Shown one piece after another: positions 45,316 to 53,884 of a stretch of DNA of 57,805 bases. The stretch's first letter is position 1, and every line of letters begins with the position of its first letter. Both the position numbers and the translations under genes were made by a program. This DNA is from Alkaliphilus peptidifermentans DSM 18978 (GTDB lineage Bacteria; Bacillota; Clostridia; Peptostreptococcales; Natronincolaceae). The notes beneath the pieces are model-generated. The model was not told the DNA's origin and searched no databases. It worked only from the letters and a program-made list of their open reading frames with translations. The DNA lies in the NCBI RefSeq assembly GCF_900101495.1, contig NZ_FMUS01000030.1:1-57805 (forward strand), given 5' to 3'.

Positions 45316-46287
45316 ATGAGACTTCACAGACTTTTAGGAATTATAATGCTGCTTGATTCACGAGGGGTAATGAAGGCTGGTGCTTTAGCTAAAATACTTG
45401 AAATCTCTGAAAGAACCATTTACAGAGATATTGATATATTATGTGAGGCAGGTATTCCTATTATGTCGATTCCAGGTCCTACTGGAGGATACTCCTTCAT
45501 GGAGGGATATAGAATCAATTCAAATACCCTTGGAAGTGGCGATATTGTTCATCTTTTACTTTCCAGCATGGGTATCAAGCCAGAAAAGAACACTGAAATG
45601 GCACAACAATTAACCAATGCTGTTATTAAGCTTGAAAACAGTGTTTCTACAGAGCATAGAGAAGAAATAATTAAGGCTAAGGAAAGATTTTTTATAGACT
45701 CAGATCCTTGGTGGGGGAAAAGAATACAGAATCAAAATATAGATATAATTAAAAAATCTGTATTTAACTTGAAAAAGTTAAAAATAGGTTATAAAAAATA
45801 TTCAGGGGAAGTATCAGAAAGAATTATAAATCCCTATGGTGCAGTGGTGAAAAATTCGGAATGGTATGTTGCAGCCTTGTGCGAAGGGAAAAAAAATATT
45901 AGGATTTTCAAGTGTAGTAGAATTGCAAATATCGAAGTCTTGAATGAAGGCTTCAGCATGCCAGAGAGTTTTTGTTTGGAGGAGTTCTGGAGCAATAGCA
46001 AACAGCAGTTTGCAAAACAGGCGACCCTTAAGTCTGCTCAAAATGCATATCCTGTAAAAATTGAAATGAATGAAGAAAAGGGACGACTTCTTGATGACTT
46101 TCATATTCATTCTTCTATCAATCTAAAAGATAAATGGATATATGATATTGATATGATAAGTTTTGAAACAGCCTGTAATGTAATCTTTCCTTTGAGTGAC
46201 AGAATTGAGGTTTTGGAGCCAGAAGAACTTAGAGAGTATATAATAAAAAAAATAAAAAAAATATCAAATTTATATAAAGTCCAATAA
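45316..46287 (+). CDS. HTH-WYL domain transcriptional regulator
   Basis: 323 residues: an N-terminal HTH_11 (RLLGIIMLLDSRGVMKAGALAKILEISERTIYRDI in part) and a C-terminal WYL domain (LKIGYKKYSGEVSERIINPYGAVVKNSEWYVAALCE in part) with a downstream WCX region. WYL domains sense ligands, often nucleotides or DNA ends. It is followed 70 nt downstream by a GyrI-like effector protein, a frequent pairing. The ribosome site is ATAGGAGTG. Confidence 0.85.
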   Translation: MRLHRLLGIIMLLDSRGVMKAGALAKILEISERTIYRDIDILCEAGIPIMSIPGPTGGYSFMEGYRINSNTLGSGDIVHLLLSSMGIKPEKNTEMAQQLTNAVIKLENSVSTEHREEIIKAKERFFIDSDPWWGKRIQNQNIDIIKKSVFNLKKLKIGYKKYSGEVSERIINPYGAVVKNSEWYVAALCEGKKNIRIFKCSRIANIEVLNEGFSMPESFCLEEFWSNSKQQFAKQATLKSAQNAYPVKIEMNEEKGRLLDDFHIHSSINLKDKWIYDIDMISFETACNVIFPLSDRIEVLEPEELREYIIKKIKKISNLYKVQ

Positions 46288-46357
46288 TTCCTGACATAAT
46301 ATTGGCAAGGATTACTTGATATAATACAGATATCAAATGATGAAGGGAGATAATTAT

Positions 46358-46807
46358 ATGGAAGGAAAAATAGTAAACATTGAAGGCTTCAAGGGCGTTG
46401 GGTTAACTTATTTTGGCAACAATGAAAAGGGAGAAATTCCTAACCTTTGGGAGGCATTCAATAATCGCTACAGAGACATAAAGCAAAAAAGCAAATCTAT
46501 GCTATTCTACGGTATATGTGATGGTGATATGGATTCTGAGGGAAGATTTCACTATACTGCATGTGCAGAGGTAGATAGTTTTGAGGATGTACCTGAGGGT
46601 ATGATTACAAAGGTTGTACCTGCAGGAAAATACATAGTGTATACATATGGAGGGTCAATACAAGATTTGGGTCTTTTTTACAATGACATATATGCAAAGT
46701 GGATTCCCGCTTCAGGGCATGAAGTAGAATACAGGCCACAGCTAGAATTATACGATGAAAGATTTATGCAGAATGGAGAATTGGACATATATATTCCAAT
46801 AAAGTAG
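46358..46807 (+). CDS. GyrI-like small-molecule-binding protein
   Basis: 149 residues matching the stand-alone AraC/BmrR effector-binding (GyrI-like) fold. Key parts are the repeated strand-helix pattern, LFYGICDGDM, TKVVPAGKYIVYTYGG and the closing ERFMQNGELDIYIPIK. Such proteins bind or hydrolyse xenobiotics or inhibit gyrase. ATG 46358 follows GAAGGGAG; an ATG seven codons earlier precedes that site. Confidence 0.75.
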   Translation: MEGKIVNIEGFKGVGLTYFGNNEKGEIPNLWEAFNNRYRDIKQKSKSMLFYGICDGDMDSEGRFHYTACAEVDSFEDVPEGMITKVVPAGKYIVYTYGGSIQDLGLFYNDIYAKWIPASGHEVEYRPQLELYDERFMQNGELDIYIPIK

Positions 46808-46822
46808 TAGATTAAGAAGGCT

Positions 46823-46856
46823 GAAACCACGGGATAAACTCGTGGTTTCTTTTAAA
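46823..46856. terminator. Bidirectional terminator
   Basis: GAAACCACG / CGTGGTTTC hairpin with a TTTTAAATTTTTT tail. It lies between the GyrI-like gene and the convergent YdcZ-like pair. A very similar hairpin ends the manA transcript at 51.9 kb. Confidence 0.8.
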
Positions 46857-47328
46857 TTTTTTCATGTGACAACTGGGAATTGTTCCTTGTCCCACTGCTT
46901 TTAGCGCTGTACAAGATAGTGCCAATAACTATCAATACTGCCCCTGCAATAGCTGTGGGCTTTATTTGTAGGTTTAGGATAAAAATATCAATTACTATTG
47001 AGCTAATAAATTGACCACAGAGTATTAAAATTGTAGAAGTAACAACCGTGGTTTTAGAAAACGAGTAATTTGACAATATGACAAAGGTTGACCCTATAAT
47101 GCCTCCAATAAAGGCATAAAGTGGAACGTTATTGTAAAATGAAAGTTTTTGAAAACCGATTATTGTTACTGTAAAGTAAATAATTGAGCTTCCTATTATT
47201 CCAGTTAAGTGGTTAACGAGATTTGATCCATAGATACCTATTTTATTGCCCAGCATCATATTTAAAGATTTTATTATAATAAATAAACCACCCATTATAA
47301 CTGCAAGTATTATTGCTATTAACTCCAT
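46852..47328 (-). CDS. YdcZ/DUF606 family membrane transporter, subunit 1
   Basis: 158 residues with five predicted membrane segments, one half of a DMT-type transporter of the YdcZ (DUF606) family. It lies 10 nt after the second half on the same transcript. The two small proteins probably form an antiparallel pair. Substrate unknown. Confidence 0.75.
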   Translation of the reverse strand: MELIAIILAVIMGGLFIIIKSLNMMLGNKIGIYGSNLVNHLTGIIGSSIIYFTVTIIGFQKLSFYNNVPLYAFIGGIIGSTFVILSNYSFSKTTVVTSTILILCGQFISSIVIDIFILNLQIKPTAIAGAVLIVIGTILYSAKSSGTRNNSQLSHEKI

Positions 47329-47338
47329 AACCTCACCC

Positions 47339-47788
47339 CTAAACAGATATTAGTATAACGCCAAGTAAAATAATAAAGATGGCACTAACTTTTCTTAATT
47401 CAAGCTTAACCTTTTTAAATCCAAAAAAGCCATTTATATCAACAATTACAGATAAAACAAATTGACCTGCCACCATAGCAATAGATGTAAGAAAAACTCC
47501 AATTCTCGCCATGCAAAATGCTGAGATTACTAGAATTAACGAGCCGATAAAACCAGCAAAAAATATTTTTTTATCTGACTTGAAAGTGCTTCTCCAATAT
47601 ATAAGTTTATCTTTATCGAAGGCAAGAAAGAAAATAAGGGCTGGAAAAAAACCTACTATATGTACTATAAGACCTGCCAAATACAAATCTGTATATTGAG
47701 CCAGTAAACCATTTATCAGTACAATTCCACTATTCATAAATCCCATAAAAAGCAAAAGTATTAAAAGCTTCGAATTACCTTTATTCAT
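47339..47788 (-). CDS. YdcZ/DUF606 family membrane transporter, subunit 2
   Basis: 149 residues and five predicted membrane segments (e.g. LLILLLFMGFMNSGIVLING; IGVFLTSIAMVAGQFVLSVIVD in part). Same family as the next gene. The start at 47788 is chosen because GGGTGAG precedes it; it overlaps the Crp gene stop by 8 nt, implying coupled translation. Confidence 0.75.
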   Translation of the reverse strand: MNKGNSKLLILLLFMGFMNSGIVLINGLLAQYTDLYLAGLIVHIVGFFPALIFFLAFDKDKLIYWRSTFKSDKKIFFAGFIGSLILVISAFCMARIGVFLTSIAMVAGQFVLSVIVDINGFFGFKKVKLELRKVSAIFIILLGVILISV

Positions 47789-48476
47789 ATAAATTCTCAC
47801 CCGCCAATTTCTTTAATTTTTCAAAATCTAGTATTGCTATTCTCTTTTTATCATTTTTAATTATGCCTGCCATCTCTAAATTTTTAATTACCCTGCTTAG
47901 ATGTCTATAACTACTCCCCAATAGATTAGCCATTTCGCCTAGGTTGTTTGTCTTAATCTCACTAACTCTACTATTATTCTCATCACTGGATATCGATAAT
48001 AGATAGCTTGCGAATCTATTTTCTAAAGGATAAAGTAGATTAATTGAGCTGGCATTTGACACTGTATATAGCTTAAAGCTTAGGTTCCTAATAATGAAGC
48101 GCAAAAAAACCGGGTCATTATATGCATATTCACGTATATACTCAAACTTTATTCCTATAAGAAGGGACTCATCTAAGGAATCTACATAGCACTTTACCAG
48201 TTGCTCATTTAATAGCTCTACATCGCCTAAAATACTTAATGGCTTATTAAATCTAAGTAACACTGATTTGCCACTATCGGACATTGTATATACCTTCAAT
48301 TTACCCTTCACATGTAAATAGAAATATTTCATTTCATCATTGGTCTTACAAATACACTCACCACGTTCAAATTTAAAAAGCTCCATATGTTTATTCATAT
48401 CAACACTGAAAATCGAATCTATATTGAACTTTTCCTTATAATAATTCAGCAATTCCTTATCATTTATTTTCTTCAT
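47781..48476 (-). CDS. Crp/Fnr family transcriptional regulator
   Basis: 231 residues: a cyclic-nucleotide-binding-like beta roll (about 25-130) and a Crp-type winged helix near the C-terminus (NLGEMANLLGSSYRHLSRVIKNLEMAGII in part). No N-terminal Fnr cysteine cluster. This YeiL-like type often controls neighbouring transporters. The start at 48476 lies 11 nt after GAGG; an ATG at 48485 is closer than usual. Likely controls the two YdcZ-like genes and perhaps chrA. Confidence 0.82.
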   Translation of the reverse strand: MKKINDKELLNYYKEKFNIDSIFSVDMNKHMELFKFERGECICKTNDEMKYFYLHVKGKLKVYTMSDSGKSVLLRFNKPLSILGDVELLNEQLVKCYVDSLDESLLIGIKFEYIREYAYNDPVFLRFIIRNLSFKLYTVSNASSINLLYPLENRFASYLLSISSDENNSRVSEIKTNNLGEMANLLGSSYRHLSRVIKNLEMAGIIKNDKKRIAILDFEKLKKLAGENLYE

Positions 48477-48528
48477 ATATAACATCACCTCTACTTGTAG
48501 TATAGCTTAGAGAGAAGATGAAGAATAG

Positions 48529-48538
48529 GACATATGTC
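48529..48538. promoter_or_regulatory. Palindrome in the crp-chrA divergent region
   Basis: GACATATGTC, 10-bp perfect palindrome about 50 bp upstream of the Crp gene start. Possible operator. Confidence 0.3.
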
Positions 48539-48616
48539 TAAAAATAAAATAAAAGGTAATATAATTAAAATAATGCGTAAATCGTATAGAAGTAATATTG
48601 ATAACAAATTAAAACT

Positions 48617-48629
48617 TCACATCATGTGA
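48617..48629. promoter_or_regulatory. Crp-like dyad upstream of the chromate transporter
   Basis: TCACA-TCA-TGTGA: inverted repeat of Crp half-site words in reverse order and with short spacing, 68 bp before the chrA start. A Crp-family gene is divergently transcribed next to it. Binding is inferred. Confidence 0.35.
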
Positions 48630-48696
48630 TTATAAGAGATATTTCAAGGTAAAATAAAAACATATTAGTAAAAATACAAATTGTAGGGAGGTATTT

Positions 48697-49791
48697 ATGA
48701 AGGAGATAATTTTATATTTTCTTAAAATAGGATTACTAGGTTTTGGTGGGCCAATGGCCCATATTGCCATGATGGATAATGAGCTTGTGGAGAAAAGAAA
48801 GTGGGCAACTAAGGAAGAGTTCTTAGATGGTTTAGCGGTATGTAACATGCTACCAGGACCAGCATCTACCCAATTAGGTATCTATATGGGATTTATTAGG
48901 GGAGGGATCAAAGGTGGGATTCTTGCAGGGATAGCATTCATTCTACCAGCATTTCTACTAATTACTTTATTGAGCTACTTATATTTTAATTATGGAGCAA
49001 TACCACAGGTGAAGGGAATACTGTATGGAGTTAATGCAGTGGTGATAGCTCTTATTGGTTCATCTCTTTACAAAATGAGCAAGAAATCTATAGCTGATAT
49101 TAAAGGAATACTAATACTTGGGTCAAGCACAATAGCAGTATATCTACTTAATGTAAATCTAGTAATAGTTTTGATAACAGGAGGAATACTGGGAGTTTTC
49201 ATTTATTATAAATGGCAGAAAGCTAAAAAATATTACATGATGGTTATTCCTTTGTTTTTAGCAGATACAATTGTTATAAAATTATTTGGCTTTTTTCTCA
49301 AGGTAGGGTCATTCATTTATGGAGGTGGCTTAGTAATTATACCCTTCATTGAACAGGAAGTGGTGGAGAGATTAGGCTGGATGACTCAACAAGAATTTCT
49401 AACAGGGATCTCCTTCGGTCAAATTACACCGGGGCCAGTGGTAATTACTTCAGCTTTTATCGGATATAAGGTGTATGGTCTTTTAGGTGCCTTTATTGCA
49501 GCATTTGCCATTTTTCTTCCATCGTTTGCTCTTATTTTGATTGCAGCACCTTATCTAAATAGAGTTAAGAATATAACCTGGATAAAGGCATTTTTAAAGG
49601 GGACTAACGCAGCAGTAATTGGAAGTGTTTTAGCTTCTATACTGGCATTAATTCCAAATGCTTTAACAGATATATGGACTATTTTAATAGCTTTAGGTGG
49701 ATTTGTTGCTTTGTGGAGGTTTAAAGTCAATGCATTATATTGTGTGGGAGCTGCTGGAGCTTTAGGGATAATTATCACTAATCTAATATAA
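48697..49791 (+). CDS. chrA: Chromate transporter family protein (fused two-domain form)
   Basis: 364 residues made of two Chromate_transp domains. The first begins FLKIGLLGFGGPMAHIAMM and has CNMLPGPASTQLGIYMGF; the second repeats it as FLKVGSFIYGGGLVIIPFI and FGQITPGPVVITSAFIGY. This is the long form of ChrA. Family members export chromate or move other anions. TAGGGAGGTATTT precedes the ATG. Confidence 0.88.
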   Translation: MKEIILYFLKIGLLGFGGPMAHIAMMDNELVEKRKWATKEEFLDGLAVCNMLPGPASTQLGIYMGFIRGGIKGGILAGIAFILPAFLLITLLSYLYFNYGAIPQVKGILYGVNAVVIALIGSSLYKMSKKSIADIKGILILGSSTIAVYLLNVNLVIVLITGGILGVFIYYKWQKAKKYYMMVIPLFLADTIVIKLFGFFLKVGSFIYGGGLVIIPFIEQEVVERLGWMTQQEFLTGISFGQITPGPVVITSAFIGYKVYGLLGAFIAAFAIFLPSFALILIAAPYLNRVKNITWIKAFLKGTNAAVIGSVLASILALIPNALTDIWTILIALGGFVALWRFKVNALYCVGAAGALGIIITNLI

Positions 49792-49796
49792 TGTTA

Positions 49797-49964
49797 AGCA
49801 GTTGTAGAAGCTGCAAGAAATGGAGTAAATGCACTGGTTATAGATAAAGATGGTTTTCTGGCGGAATGCTAACGGCTTTAGGAGTTGGGTCTATGATGAC
49901 ATTGTATGCAGGAGAAATTCAGGTTATTGAAGGACTAACAAATGAGCTTATTGGAAAGAGTTAA
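49797..49964 (+). pseudogene. Fragment of an FAD-dependent oxidoreductase
   Basis: About 56 codons. One frame reads AVVEAARNGVNALVIDKDGF and after a one-base shift at about 49859 continues GGMLTALGVGSMMTLYAGE, then IQVIEGLTNELI. This is the N-terminal FAD-binding text of FAD_oxidored proteins (normally ...EKxGFLGGMxTxGxVGPMM...). The start, the GxGxxG motif and everything after are missing. Confidence 0.7.
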
Positions 49965-50031
49965 GAAGATTATTGTTGGGGCAGCAAGCATTTTTAGATT
50001 AAGGGATAGATATATAAATTAATAAAAATAC

Positions 50032-50060
50032 TTGACAATACATCTATTGACCGTTAAATT
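50032..50060 (+). promoter_or_regulatory. Promoter of the ROK-manA operon
   Basis: TTGACA, 17 nt, TAAATT: a good sigma-A promoter 37 nt before the ROK kinase start. Confidence 0.65.
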
Positions 50061-50096
50061 TAAAATGAATATTTATAACCGAGAGGAGTAAAGCTT

Positions 50097-51023
50097 ATGG
50101 AGAATAAATACTGGATTGGCATAGATTTTGGTGGAACCAATATACGGGTAGGGTTATTTAAAGAAGATAAGCTTATCCATGAGAATAAGTTCTTGACTGA
50201 AGCAGATAGGGGACCTGATTATATTATAGAAAATATAAAAAAGAATATACAGATCATTAAAGGAGTACATGATATAGAAGGCATTGGTATTGGTATGCCA
50301 GGGCCTATAGATCCAAATAAAGGGGTAGTCCTTAGTCCAGTTAATCTTCCAGGCTGGGATTCTATTCCATTGACTGATATACTAACTAAATATTTTGAGG
50401 TACCATGCTATATTGAAAATGACTGCAATGTGGCTGCATTGGCAGAAAGCTTAGAAGGAGCAGGAAAGGGCCTTAATATAGTGTTTTATATTACAGTAAG
50501 TACTGGTGTAGGTGGAGGGTTGTGTATCAATGGTGAAATAGTTTCAGGTGCATCAGGAAGTGCTGGAGAAATAGCAAACATCATAGTCAGCGATAAGCCA
50601 GTGAAACATAGCTTCCTAAACCCTGGCTCATTAGAAGGAATGGCTAGTGGCACAAGTATTATAAAATTAGCTAAAAAAGAAGGGTTAAATGTAAACCACG
50701 CCCATGAAGTATTTAGACTGGCAGATGAAAACAACAAAGCAGCAAAAGAGATAATAGACTCTGTTATGGACCATTTGGCTAGAGGAATGGCAGCCATTGC
50801 CCATGTGATAGATCCTAATATATTTATATTAGGCGGAGGGGTATCTAATTCTGTGGCTAACTTTGCTCCTAATATGAAGGAGAGATTTGAACAATATATC
50901 TACCCAACAATGAGGGGTAAAATTCAAGTAAAGGCCTCACAATTATCAGAGCCAGGAATGTTAGGAGCCATGTATTTAGTAAAACAAAAAGTAAAAAATA
51001 TTAACAGCAAAGAGGTATTATAA
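50097..51023 (+). CDS. ROK family sugar kinase
   Basis: 308 residues: N-terminal ATP loop IDFGGTNIRVGLF, sugar site ENDCNVAALAE, and STGVGGGLCINGEI. The usual ROK zinc cluster (GHxx...CxCGxxGCxE) is replaced by KHSFLNPGSLEGMASG, so the motif is degenerate, as in some glucokinases and N-acetylmannosamine kinases. It is followed directly by mannose-6-phosphate isomerase, so it may phosphorylate mannose, fructose or glucose. GAGAGGAG precedes the ATG. Confidence 0.85.
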   Translation: MENKYWIGIDFGGTNIRVGLFKEDKLIHENKFLTEADRGPDYIIENIKKNIQIIKGVHDIEGIGIGMPGPIDPNKGVVLSPVNLPGWDSIPLTDILTKYFEVPCYIENDCNVAALAESLEGAGKGLNIVFYITVSTGVGGGLCINGEIVSGASGSAGEIANIIVSDKPVKHSFLNPGSLEGMASGTSIIKLAKKEGLNVNHAHEVFRLADENNKAAKEIIDSVMDHLARGMAAIAHVIDPNIFILGGGVSNSVANFAPNMKERFEQYIYPTMRGKIQVKASQLSEPGMLGAMYLVKQKVKNINSKEVL

Positions 51024-51911
51024 ATGAAAGAAAAAGAATTGATATTTCTTAATAAACTACACTACCCTAAAATATGGGGAAGTGAAGATTGGGTTATAAG
51101 TGCCCACAGTAATGGAGATTGTAAAATAAGCAATGGAAGATACTATGGGATGACATTAAGCTGGCTTTGGCATAATAAACGAGAATTGTTTGGTAATTTA
51201 GAAGGGGAGGTATTTCCACTTCTTACAAAAATAATTAATGCTAAGGATGACTTAAGTATACAAGTACACCCTGACGATACTTACGCAAAGGAAAATGCCA
51301 ATGGTGAGCTGGGAAAGACTGAATGCTGGTATATCATCGACTGTGATTCTGATGCAGAACTAATATTGGGACATAATGCTGAAACTAAAGAAGAAATGAA
51401 GAATATGATTGAAGATGAAAAATGGGAGAATCTATTGCGAAGAGTAAAAATAAATCCCGGTGATTTTTTTTATATTCCTGCTGGAACAATCCATGGAATT
51501 AAAAAGGGCACAGTGATTTTAGAAATCCAACAGTCCAGTGATGTTACCTACAGATTATATGATTATGGAAGACTGGATAAAGGTAGATTAAGGGACCTAC
51601 ATATAAAAGAGAGTATTGATGTAACCACTATTCCCCATGTAGATTATAAAATTAGCAATAAAATAGAAGAATTTAAAAATGCTAAAAAAGAGCTTTTAGT
51701 AAAAGATAAATACTTTACCCTTTATAAAATAACAATAAAAGGCATCCAACAGTTTGAAAATGACAGGAGTTTTATGATGGTTAGTGTTATAAAAGGTGAA
51801 GGAACAATCGATGGTATAAAAATAGAAGAAGGACTTCATTTTATAATACCCGCCAGCTATAAAGAGTTCCAATTAGAAGGAAAGCTTGACCTTATCATTT
51901 CTACTGTATAA
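51024..51911 (+). CDS. manA: Mannose-6-phosphate isomerase, class I
   Basis: 295 residues, the short bacterial form. SIQVHPDDTYA carries the first zinc ligands (Q, H), KTECWYII the glutamate, and PAGTIHGIKKG the second histidine. It converts mannose-6-phosphate to fructose-6-phosphate. It starts at the base after the ROK kinase stop (TAAATG), with AGAGGT upstream. Confidence 0.92.
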   Translation: MKEKELIFLNKLHYPKIWGSEDWVISAHSNGDCKISNGRYYGMTLSWLWHNKRELFGNLEGEVFPLLTKIINAKDDLSIQVHPDDTYAKENANGELGKTECWYIIDCDSDAELILGHNAETKEEMKNMIEDEKWENLLRRVKINPGDFFYIPAGTIHGIKKGTVILEIQQSSDVTYRLYDYGRLDKGRLRDLHIKESIDVTTIPHVDYKISNKIEEFKNAKKELLVKDKYFTLYKITIKGIQQFENDRSFMMVSVIKGEGTIDGIKIEEGLHFIIPASYKEFQLEGKLDLIISTV

Positions 51912-51929
51912 AAAAATGTCAATTCAAGG

Positions 51930-51964
51930 CGAAACCACAGTTCAAAACTTGTGGTTTCTTTTAA
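51930..51964 (+). terminator. Terminator of the ROK-manA operon
   Basis: GAAACCACA ... TGTGGTTTC followed by TTTTAATATTT, about 20 nt past the stop. Confidence 0.85.
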
Positions 51965-51971
51965 TATTTCT

Positions 51972-52130
51972 GTTGAGAGCGAATATGGTAACGGAACTGA
52001 ATTTATTATCGAAATTCCTGTAAACAAGGTTGCCGAAGAGGAAATAATAAAAAAAGAATTCAAACAGCAAACTAATGTAGAGAAAATACATTTTGAGTTT
52101 GCAGACATATATAATTTAAAACAGATATAA
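51972..52130 (+). pseudogene. C-terminal remnant of a sensor histidine kinase
   Basis: 53 codons (including the stop) without a start. The text VESEYGNGTEFIIEIPV is the last strand pair of an HATPase_c domain (typically VxSExGKGTxFxIxLPV), followed by a 35-residue tail ending in YNLKQI. It starts right after the manA terminator, so an insertion or deletion brought this junction about. Confidence 0.7.
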
Positions 52131-52340
52131 AAAATCCAATCATAAGGGATCAGACTTTTATAATCTTATAAAAATCTGATCCCTACAGCTTTATGGTTAG
52201 TACTAATGATCATACTTGGTGTTCCAGCGATTATTTTTGGAGTACTGATTATTAAAGGCCTGAATATAAGCATTTTATAAGTAGTAATAGTCATATTATT
52301 TTAGATTCTTAAAATAATCTAAAAATAATATCTGCATAAA
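52131..52340. other. Remnant-rich gap with a 40-nt palindrome
   Basis: 52145-52184 is a near-perfect palindrome (AGGGATCAGA ... TCTGATCCCT, inner TTTTATAA/TTATAAAA, 2-nt loop). Behind it a frame reads ALWLVLMIILGVPAIIFGVLIIKGLN and ends at about 52279. It looks like the last membrane segment of a lost transporter-type protein and has no ribosome site. Confidence 0.45.
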
Positions 52341-52380
52341 AAAGGACTACTCTATAACTTGTAATATAGAATAATCCTTT
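52341..52380 (-). terminator. Terminator of the agr operon
   Basis: Minus-strand hairpin AAAGGAnTAnTCTATA / TATAGAnTAnTCCTTT directly after the kinase stop, with TTTTTATGC behind it. Confidence 0.7.
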
Positions 52381-52381
52381 A

Positions 52382-53227
52382 CTACTTTTTAGATTTAGGT
52401 AGAAAAACTGTAAATAAGGTACCTATACTTTCATAGCTCTCAACAGATACTGTACCATTATTCTTTTTAACAATTCTATTTACTATATCCAGTCCAAAAC
52501 CATGATCTGGCCCAGCCTTAGTAGTGTACCCTGCTTCAAAAATCCTATCAAATAATTCAGGTGATAAAACTGGATAAGAGTTTCCAATCATTATAATATA
52601 CTTTTCCTTATCTTCTTTGATATCAATTGTAAGTATTTTCTCTTCCTCTAAAGCTGCATCCAACTCATAAATTGCATTATCCAGTAAATTGAAGAATACC
52701 TTTGACAACTCGATGGGCTCAATTGTCAAATAGTTTAAATCAGTGCTTATATCAAACTCAACTGTAATCCCCTTATTTTCTGCAATAGCCGCTTTTCTAT
52801 ATAGTATAGCCGCCACTTCAACATTTTCAATTTTAGAAATTGAAAATGTCTCATCTGTTTTGCCGCATATATCATAAATGTATTCAAGGGCCTTAACATA
52901 CTTATCTAATTTAATCATACCGGCAACAACATTTAAATGATTATTAAAATCGTGCTTTTGTCCCCTTAAGGCCTCAATAACTTCAATGGAATGATTAAGC
53001 TTTCTTATAGACTCTTCTTCCTTTTTTAAGAAACTAAACAAATAGAAAACATTTATAATTGCAGCAACTCCTAAAACATTAAGAAATAATATAAGCAATA
53101 AAGGATAAGTATATATAAATGAGCTTGCATATGATTGAATAAATCCATTAGTTATTATAAAAAAAATTGAAATGCTCTGTAAAAGCACTAATAATATTAA
53201 AACATAGGCCTTATTTTGTAGCTTCAT
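52382..53227 (-). CDS. AgrC-type GHKL sensor histidine kinase with short membrane part
   Basis: 281 residues. Only two membrane segments (about 7-27 and 42-66) precede the kinase domain. The phosphorylated histidine is H92 in RGQKHDFNNHLNVV, the HPK10/AgrC pattern. The N box is FFNLLDNAIYELDA, and the G box is AGPDHGFGLDIVNRIVKKNNG. Standard AgrC has six or seven membrane segments; here those seem to be on the separate protein encoded just upstream, whose end overlaps this start by 17 nt. GGAGATAAAC precedes the ATG. Confidence 0.85.
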   Translation of the reverse strand: MKLQNKAYVLILLVLLQSISIFFIITNGFIQSYASSFIYTYPLLLILFLNVLGVAAIINVFYLFSFLKKEEESIRKLNHSIEVIEALRGQKHDFNNHLNVVAGMIKLDKYVKALEYIYDICGKTDETFSISKIENVEVAAILYRKAAIAENKGITVEFDISTDLNYLTIEPIELSKVFFNLLDNAIYELDAALEEEKILTIDIKEDKEKYIIMIGNSYPVLSPELFDRIFEAGYTTKAGPDHGFGLDIVNRIVKKNNGTVSVESYESIGTLFTVFLPKSKK

Positions 53228-53720
53228 GTTTATCTCCTATATCACTTTTATCACCGCTTAAGTTAATTAAGGGTTTATTAAGGCAATACCCAATAATAAA
53301 GGCTATAATTAAAAGTATATCAGAAAGTACAATTCCCAAAAGAGTATATCCAAGTCTTGCACTGGAAAAAACAATAGGATCAATTTTTAAAATCATTACT
53401 GCCGGAAAAAGAAATACACCTTCACCCCAGAAAATAAGAAGCGTGGACATTAGAGTAGCAATAATTGATGTTAGAAGGTTGGTTTTTGCAATTCCTCTTA
53501 GTAATAGTGTAAAAACCGTCATTAGAATAAATACATGAGTACCTAAAGGTATCCCCAATATAAAATACATATTTCGTATAGAAAAAACAAAAAAGCCATA
53601 TATAAAAGCAATCGATAATAGCTTGTTAATCTTTAACTTTATTCCTAGTAAACTAAGACCTGCTCCTGCCATAAAGAAACCTTCATATGAATAAGCAATT
53701 AAGCTTTCAATAATCTTCAA
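53211..53720 (-). CDS. Membrane protein resembling the sensor half of AgrC
   Basis: 169 residues, five or so hydrophobic segments, no catalytic domain. The stretch FILGIPLGTHVFILMTVFTLLLRG resembles the LPxGxH-type middle of clostridial AgrC-like peptide sensors. It lies between agrD and the kinase and overlaps the kinase gene by 17 nt. Hence it is probably the peptide-binding membrane part of a split receptor. TTG start with AGGGGTG upstream. The resemblance is by pattern and is not firm. Confidence 0.55.
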   Translation of the reverse strand: MKIIESLIAYSYEGFFMAGAGLSLLGIKLKINKLLSIAFIYGFFVFSIRNMYFILGIPLGTHVFILMTVFTLLLRGIAKTNLLTSIIATLMSTLLIFWGEGVFLFPAVMILKIDPIVFSSARLGYTLLGIVLSDILLIIAFIIGYCLNKPLINLSGDKSDIGDKHEATK

Positions 53721-53761
53721 TAAGATACACCCCTAATCATAACTACCTTTTTTACTTAATA

Positions 53762-53884
53762 TTAATCTAGCAGCTCCTGAGGTATTTCAGGCTGATAACC
53801 CATTACACTTGTAGCAGAAGCAATATTTGAAAGGGCTAAGAATGTAAGTAAAGTGATGGCTGCTTGCAATAATCTTTTTTTCAT
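53762..53884 (-). CDS. agrD: AgrD-like cyclic lactone autoinducer precursor
   Basis: A 40-residue peptide: amphipathic N-terminus MKKRLLQAAITLLTFLALSN, then SATSVMGYQPEIPQEL as core and acidic tail. The GYQPExPxEL tail is the recognised AgrD pattern. The residue that forms the ring is usually cysteine; there is none here, so Ser in T-S-V-M-G-Y (or the Thr) would give a lactone rather than a thiolactone. The ATG overlaps the agrB stop by one base (TGATG), so translation is coupled. Confidence 0.85.
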   Translation of the reverse strand: MKKRLLQAAITLLTFLALSNIASATSVMGYQPEIPQELLD

